NCBI GenBank assembly: GCA_020347545.1
Contig: CP070731.1
Location: 33,782-43,499, forward strand
Direction of reading: 5' to 3'
Source of the DNA: Flavobacteriaceae bacterium
GTDB lineage: Bacteria > Bacteroidota > Bacteroidia > Flavobacteriales > Flavobacteriaceae
DNA length: 9,718 nt
Of the stretch, positions 6,224-9,718 are shown piece by piece. Each line of letters opens with the position of its first letter. Positions within the stretch are counted from its first letter, which is position 1. Under the pieces are notes generated by a model that saw nothing but the letters and a program-made list of their open reading frames with translations, searched no databases and had not been told where the DNA came from. The translations under genes and the position numbers were made by a program.

Positions 6224-9200
6224 ATGAAGCACATTGGATTTTTAACCATATTATTAGCGATGTTTCTGGCTTTTTCAGGGTGCAAGGACTCTGAAGCTGA
6301 ACGGAGAAAGAAATCGATAGAAATGATGACGGCCCAGACCTTGGGACTTGCCTATCTGGAGGAGTTTAAACTCGAAGAAGCAGAGGGTGAATTTCTGAGA
6401 ATGATCGAACTGGCTCCTGATGATAAGCTGGGATATGCCAATCTTGGCCTGGTTTATTTGAGGATGGGAGATTATCCAAAGGCAGAGGAGCAGCTTTTAA
6501 AAGCCATAAAACTTGATCCTGAGGATGCCGATGTTAAATTGTTGCTTGCCACTGTTTACAGAATGGACGGAAAATCGGAAAGAGCCGTTACGGTTCTTCA
6601 GGAGGCATTGCTCATGGAACCCGCCCACATTAAAATATTATACGAATTGTCTGAACTTTTTTCTGCGGTAAAAGGTGATGAGGCCATTGTATTGAGACAG
6701 GAGTATCTAACAAGATTGACAGAAGAAGCTCCTTCGAATATCGTTCCTCAGTTGCAACTTACGGAGATTTACATAAAAACGGATAATTCGGATAAAGCGA
6801 TTGAGAGGCTTGAGGTGATTCAAAAACAAAGTCCTGAATTTCCTAAAGAATCCTTGCAATATTTTGATCAGACGATGGACCTTTTGCGTCTGCCTGATAC
6901 AAAGAAGGCTCTTATTAGTTTTACCATTTTTCACAATTATTTAAAGGTTTCGTTTCCATATCAGCAGGGAATTGACGATTTGAAGGGCCCGGGAGGTTCT
7001 TTGATAGGATTTCCGTTGATCAATTATAATCGACAGGTCAATAATGAAGCTTTGGGGGACAGGTCAGTTTTGGAGGTTATCAGTTTTAAGGATATTACAG
7101 AGGCCTCAGGCCTTGGTTATATGGATGAAATTGCAAAAGAGGATTCTGTTCCGGATCAGGATATTGCGGTAAGTACCGGGGATTATAACGGAGACGGTAA
7201 GAAAGATATTTATTTCAGTGCTTATGATCCTTCAACAAAAAGGAAGGTTCCTTTTCTTTATACGAATGTCAATGGCAAGTTTGAAAACAGCGCTTCAGAA
7301 GTGGGAGTCAGGCATTCAGGAGGTGAGTCTGAGGCAGAATTTGCTGATTATGATAACGATGGCTTTTTGGACTTGTTTATCACACATCAGGAAGGTGCTC
7401 TATTGTATCGAAATGAGGACAAAGGAATTTTGGAGAATGTTACCACGGAATCTGGCCTTTCAGGAGTAGGGATAAAGAAAGCTTTGTTTTTTGATATGGA
7501 TCAGGACGGAGATTTGGACCTTTTTCAGTCCGGGGATCATGGGATAACCGTTTTTAGAAATAATGGAGACAGGACTTTTGTGGATAAATCAAAGGCTATG
7601 GGTTTTGATTCGTTCAAAGAGGAGGGTTTTGAAGATGCGGCTTTTGGTGATTTCGATGATGACGGAGATGTTGACCTGATTACTATTGGTAAAAGCGGAA
7701 GAACCATCCTTTTCGATAATTTGAGACAAGGGAGGTTTCAAAAACTGACTATACCGGCTCTTGAAGGATATGAAGGAAATTCAGTTGAGGTTGGAGATAT
7801 CAATAACGACGGGTTTCTTGATCTTTTTTTAGGCTCCAAAAAAAGAGGAGAAAGTTTACTGCTCTATAATAATGGTAAGGGGAATTTTGATCCTGTAACG
7901 AATATGAGCTCTTTGTTTAAAAGCTCGGAGAATCTTCAGCTTCATGATGCCTTGTTTTTTGATTTTGACAATGACGGGTTCCAGGATGTTCTTATGACAG
8001 GAAAGATGAAGGATCTTGGGAATTCCGGGTTATTGTTATTTCACAATGACGGTTCGGGAGGATTTGAAAATATTTCCCAGCTGTTTCCTGAAAACAAATT
8101 CATCGGAAGTGATCTTGAAGCGCTGGACTATGACGGAGATGGAGATCGGGATGTCATAGTGGCATTGGCAAACGGACAAGTAAAGCTATTCCGGAATGAT
8201 GGAGGGAACCTCAATCATTTTGTCAATATGAAACTGGTCGGTCTGCGAACGGGTAGTGCAAAAAATAATTACTTTGGTATTGGGGCAAAAGTAGAGATGC
8301 GGGCAGGAGATTTGTATCAAAGTATGGTGGTAACTGATCCGAATATTTATTTTGGCCTTGGTGATCGGGCCAGAGCCGATATCATCAGGATTACCTGGAC
8401 TAACGGAGTTCCACAAAATATTTTACTTCCGGATGCAGATCAGGCTTTGATTGAGGCCCAGACTTTAAAGGGGTCTTGTCCGTTTCTTTATACCTGGAAC
8501 GGTGAAGAATATGAGTTTGTAAAAGATATTACCTGGCGTAGCGCTCTTGGTATGCCTCTCGGAATAATGGGAGGGACCACCCAATACGCTTTTGCCGATG
8601 CCTCAGATGACTATATCAAAATTGAATCGGATCAACTGGTGGCCAGGGACGGGTTCTTTGAGATCAAGGTAACCTCTGAATTATGGGAAACCATTTACAT
8701 GGATCAAATTGAACTGGTCGTTGTGGATCATCCCGAAGATGTTGAGATCTATGTGCCCGAACAGTTTACGCCTCCTCCGTTTCCCGGCATGAAAATTTTA
8801 CAGATCAAGGAGAAAATTACACCGGTAAGTGCTATCGATGACCGTAACAGAGATGTCTTAAACAGGATTGCAGAAAGGGATGATAAGTATATTGACAATC
8901 TGGTGGCGGGTAAGTTCCAGGGAATCACTCAACGGCACGATCTGATTCTGGACCCTGGTAACACTGACAATTTTGAAAATCTGCATTTGTTTCTAAGAGG
9001 CTGGATATTTCCTACGGACGCAAGCATTAACGTTGCTTTAGCTCAATCTGATGCTGTTAAAGTACAGTTTCCGGTTATTCAGATGGTCAACTCCCAGGGT
9101 AATTGGGAAACTGTCAATTCGGAAATGAGCTTTCCAATGGGAAAAGACAAACATGTTATCGTTAATTTGAAAAATAAATTTTTAAGCGGGGATCACAGAA

Positions 9201-9718
9201 TCAGGATCAGGACCAATATGGAAATCTATTGGGATGAGATTTTCTTTGGGGATGTGGTGGATACTAATAATTTAAACACCAACAGCTTGTCCCCGATAGA
9301 GGCTGATCTTCAATATAGAGGTTTTTCAAGGTCATTCAGAAAAGGAGGTCGGTACGGTCCTCATTGGTTTGATTACAACCAAGTTGAGACCAAAAGTAAA
9401 TGGAGAGATCTCACAGGAAGCTATACCCGTTATGGAGACGTTCTTCCTTTGTTGAATGAGGCTGATAATATGTATATAATTTCTAATGCGGGAGATGAAA
9501 CCAGTATTCGGTTCGAGGCATCTGGTTTACCAGAACTAAAAAAAGGCTGGAAACGAGATTATTTGATTCACAGCGTGGGGTGGGTCAAGGACGGAGACTT
9601 GAATACTGCAGCCGGTAATACCGTAGATCCTTTACCATATCACAATATGCCGGGCTATCCACCATTGGATGCGGAATTTCCTTTGGAAAAAGATCTTCTG
9701 AATTATCAAAACCAATAC
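6224..9718 (+). CDS. Giant lipoprotein: TPR, seven-bladed FG-GAP propeller, ASPIC/UnbV (CRTAC1-like) domain (3' partial)
   Basis: The frame stays open from the ATG at 6224 to the window end (1165 codons, no stop), so the 3' end is outside. Residues 1-20 are a lipoprotein signal ending in AFSGC (Cys20), followed by KDSEAE, an acidic stretch like the export tag of surface lipoproteins in Bacteroidota. About 36-137 contain three TPRs (the clearest at 70-103, GYANLGLVYLRMG...KAIKLDPEDA), with weaker helical repeats to about 215. Residues about 315-650 hold seven FG-GAP/VCBS blades with Ca-binding DxDxDG loops. About 664-745 is the ASPIC/UnbV domain (GIGAKVEMRAG, FGLGDRARADIIRITWTNG). From Cys752 on is a long C-terminal region beginning CPFLYTWNGEEYEFVKD and ending with GWVKDGDLNT (1119-1128) and VDPLPYHNMPGYPP. 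Family members are secreted or surface proteins of unclear function, probably scaffolds or ligand-binding proteins. It lies 56 bases after the second binding protein and is probably co-transcribed. Confidence 0.93.
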   Translation, partial: MKHIGFLTILLAMFLAFSGCKDSEAERRKKSIEMMTAQTLGLAYLEEFKLEEAEGEFLRMIELAPDDKLGYANLGLVYLRMGDYPKAEEQLLKAIKLDPEDADVKLLLATVYRMDGKSERAVTVLQEALLMEPAHIKILYELSELFSAVKGDEAIVLRQEYLTRLTEEAPSNIVPQLQLTEIYIKTDNSDKAIERLEVIQKQSPEFPKESLQYFDQTMDLLRLPDTKKALISFTIFHNYLKVSFPYQQGIDDLKGPGGSLIGFPLINYNRQVNNEALGDRSVLEVISFKDITEASGLGYMDEIAKEDSVPDQDIAVSTGDYNGDGKKDIYFSAYDPSTKRKVPFLYTNVNGKFENSASEVGVRHSGGESEAEFADYDNDGFLDLFITHQEGALLYRNEDKGILENVTTESGLSGVGIKKALFFDMDQDGDLDLFQSGDHGITVFRNNGDRTFVDKSKAMGFDSFKEEGFEDAAFGDFDDDGDVDLITIGKSGRTILFDNLRQGRFQKLTIPALEGYEGNSVEVGDINNDGFLDLFLGSKKRGESLLLYNNGKGNFDPVTNMSSLFKSSENLQLHDALFFDFDNDGFQDVLMTGKMKDLGNSGLLLFHNDGSGGFENISQLFPENKFIGSDLEALDYDGDGDRDVIVALANGQVKLFRNDGGNLNHFVNMKLVGLRTGSAKNNYFGIGAKVEMRAGDLYQSMVVTDPNIYFGLGDRARADIIRITWTNGVPQNILLPDADQALIEAQTLKGSCPFLYTWNGEEYEFVKDITWRSALGMPLGIMGGTTQYAFADASDDYIKIESDQLVARDGFFEIKVTSELWETIYMDQIELVVVDHPEDVEIYVPEQFTPPPFPGMKILQIKEKITPVSAIDDRNRDVLNRIAERDDKYIDNLVAGKFQGITQRHDLILDPGNTDNFENLHLFLRGWIFPTDASINVALAQSDAVKVQFPVIQMVNSQGNWETVNSEMSFPMGKDKHVIVNLKNKFLSGDHRIRIRTNMEIYWDEIFFGDVVDTNNLNTNSLSPIEADLQYRGFSRSFRKGGRYGPHWFDYNQVETKSKWRDLTGSYTRYGDVLPLLNEADNMYIISNAGDETSIRFEASGLPELKKGWKRDYLIHSVGWVKDGDLNTAAGNTVDPLPYHNMPGYPPLDAEFPLEKDLLNYQNQY
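7163..8190 (+). repeat. Seven FG-GAP/VCBS protein repeats with DxDxDG loops (within the giant lipoprotein)
   Basis: Calcium-loop motifs start at residues 320 (DYNGDG), 375 (DYDNDG), 424 (DMDQDG), 476 (DFDDDG), 525 (DINNDG), 580 (DFDNDG) and 635 (DYDGDG). Spacing is 49-55 residues, as expected for one blade each, giving exactly seven, the number in the integrin-alpha-type propeller. Every loop keeps the acidic or Asn ligands at positions 1, 3 and 5, so all seven sites look competent for Ca binding. The DNA of the repeats is diverged, so this is an old protein repeat, not a recent tandem duplication. Confidence 0.9.

Overview
The window is a 9.7 kb, all plus-strand stretch with six protein-coding genes, closely spaced (gaps of 10 to 56 bases). 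They are probably one transcription unit whose ends lie outside the window. Moderate GC, AT-rich gaps, start codons mostly without a Shine-Dalgarno sequence, lipoprotein and secretion signals, and the protein families present (Reg_prop propellers, FG-GAP/ASPIC lipoproteins) all suggest a member of the Bacteroidota, perhaps a marine flavobacterium-like or related lineage. The lineage call is inference; no rRNA or other marker gene is present.

Layout, left to right. (1) 1-1953: 3' part of a multiheme cytochrome, with one CXXCH motif ahead of a YVTN-type beta-propeller and a di-heme peroxidase/MauG-like region with two more CXXCH motifs behind it. Its start is upstream of the window. (2) 1964-3118: a membrane-anchored or secreted seven-bladed Reg_prop-type propeller without any kinase. 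(3) 3150-3743: a cytoplasmic Rid (YjgF/UK114) family protein with an N-terminal extension and no catalytic arginine at the expected position. (4) 3760-5070 and (5) 5103-6167: two divergent, tandem, exported substrate-binding proteins of the branched-chain amino acid/amide (Peripla_BP_6) type. No permease or ATPase is in view. (6) 6224 to beyond 9718: a giant lipoprotein (1165 residues visible) with TPRs, a seven-bladed FG-GAP/VCBS propeller with Ca-binding DxDxDG loops, an ASPIC/UnbV (CRTAC1-like) domain, and a large uncharacterised C-terminal region.

Five of the six products are predicted to leave the cytoplasm, and three are beta-propellers of three unrelated sequence types. A plausible reading is an envelope system that captures a small organic molecule (two binding proteins), couples its oxidation or detoxification to haem redox chemistry (the cytochrome), and displays a large Ca-dependent propeller scaffold on the outer membrane. 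The substrate cannot be read from the sequence. YVTN propellers and Peripla_BP_6 binding proteins also occur together beside PQQ-dependent alcohol dehydrogenase systems, so a quinoprotein pathway is one testable possibility. No RNA genes, mobile elements, CRISPR arrays or convincing terminators were seen.
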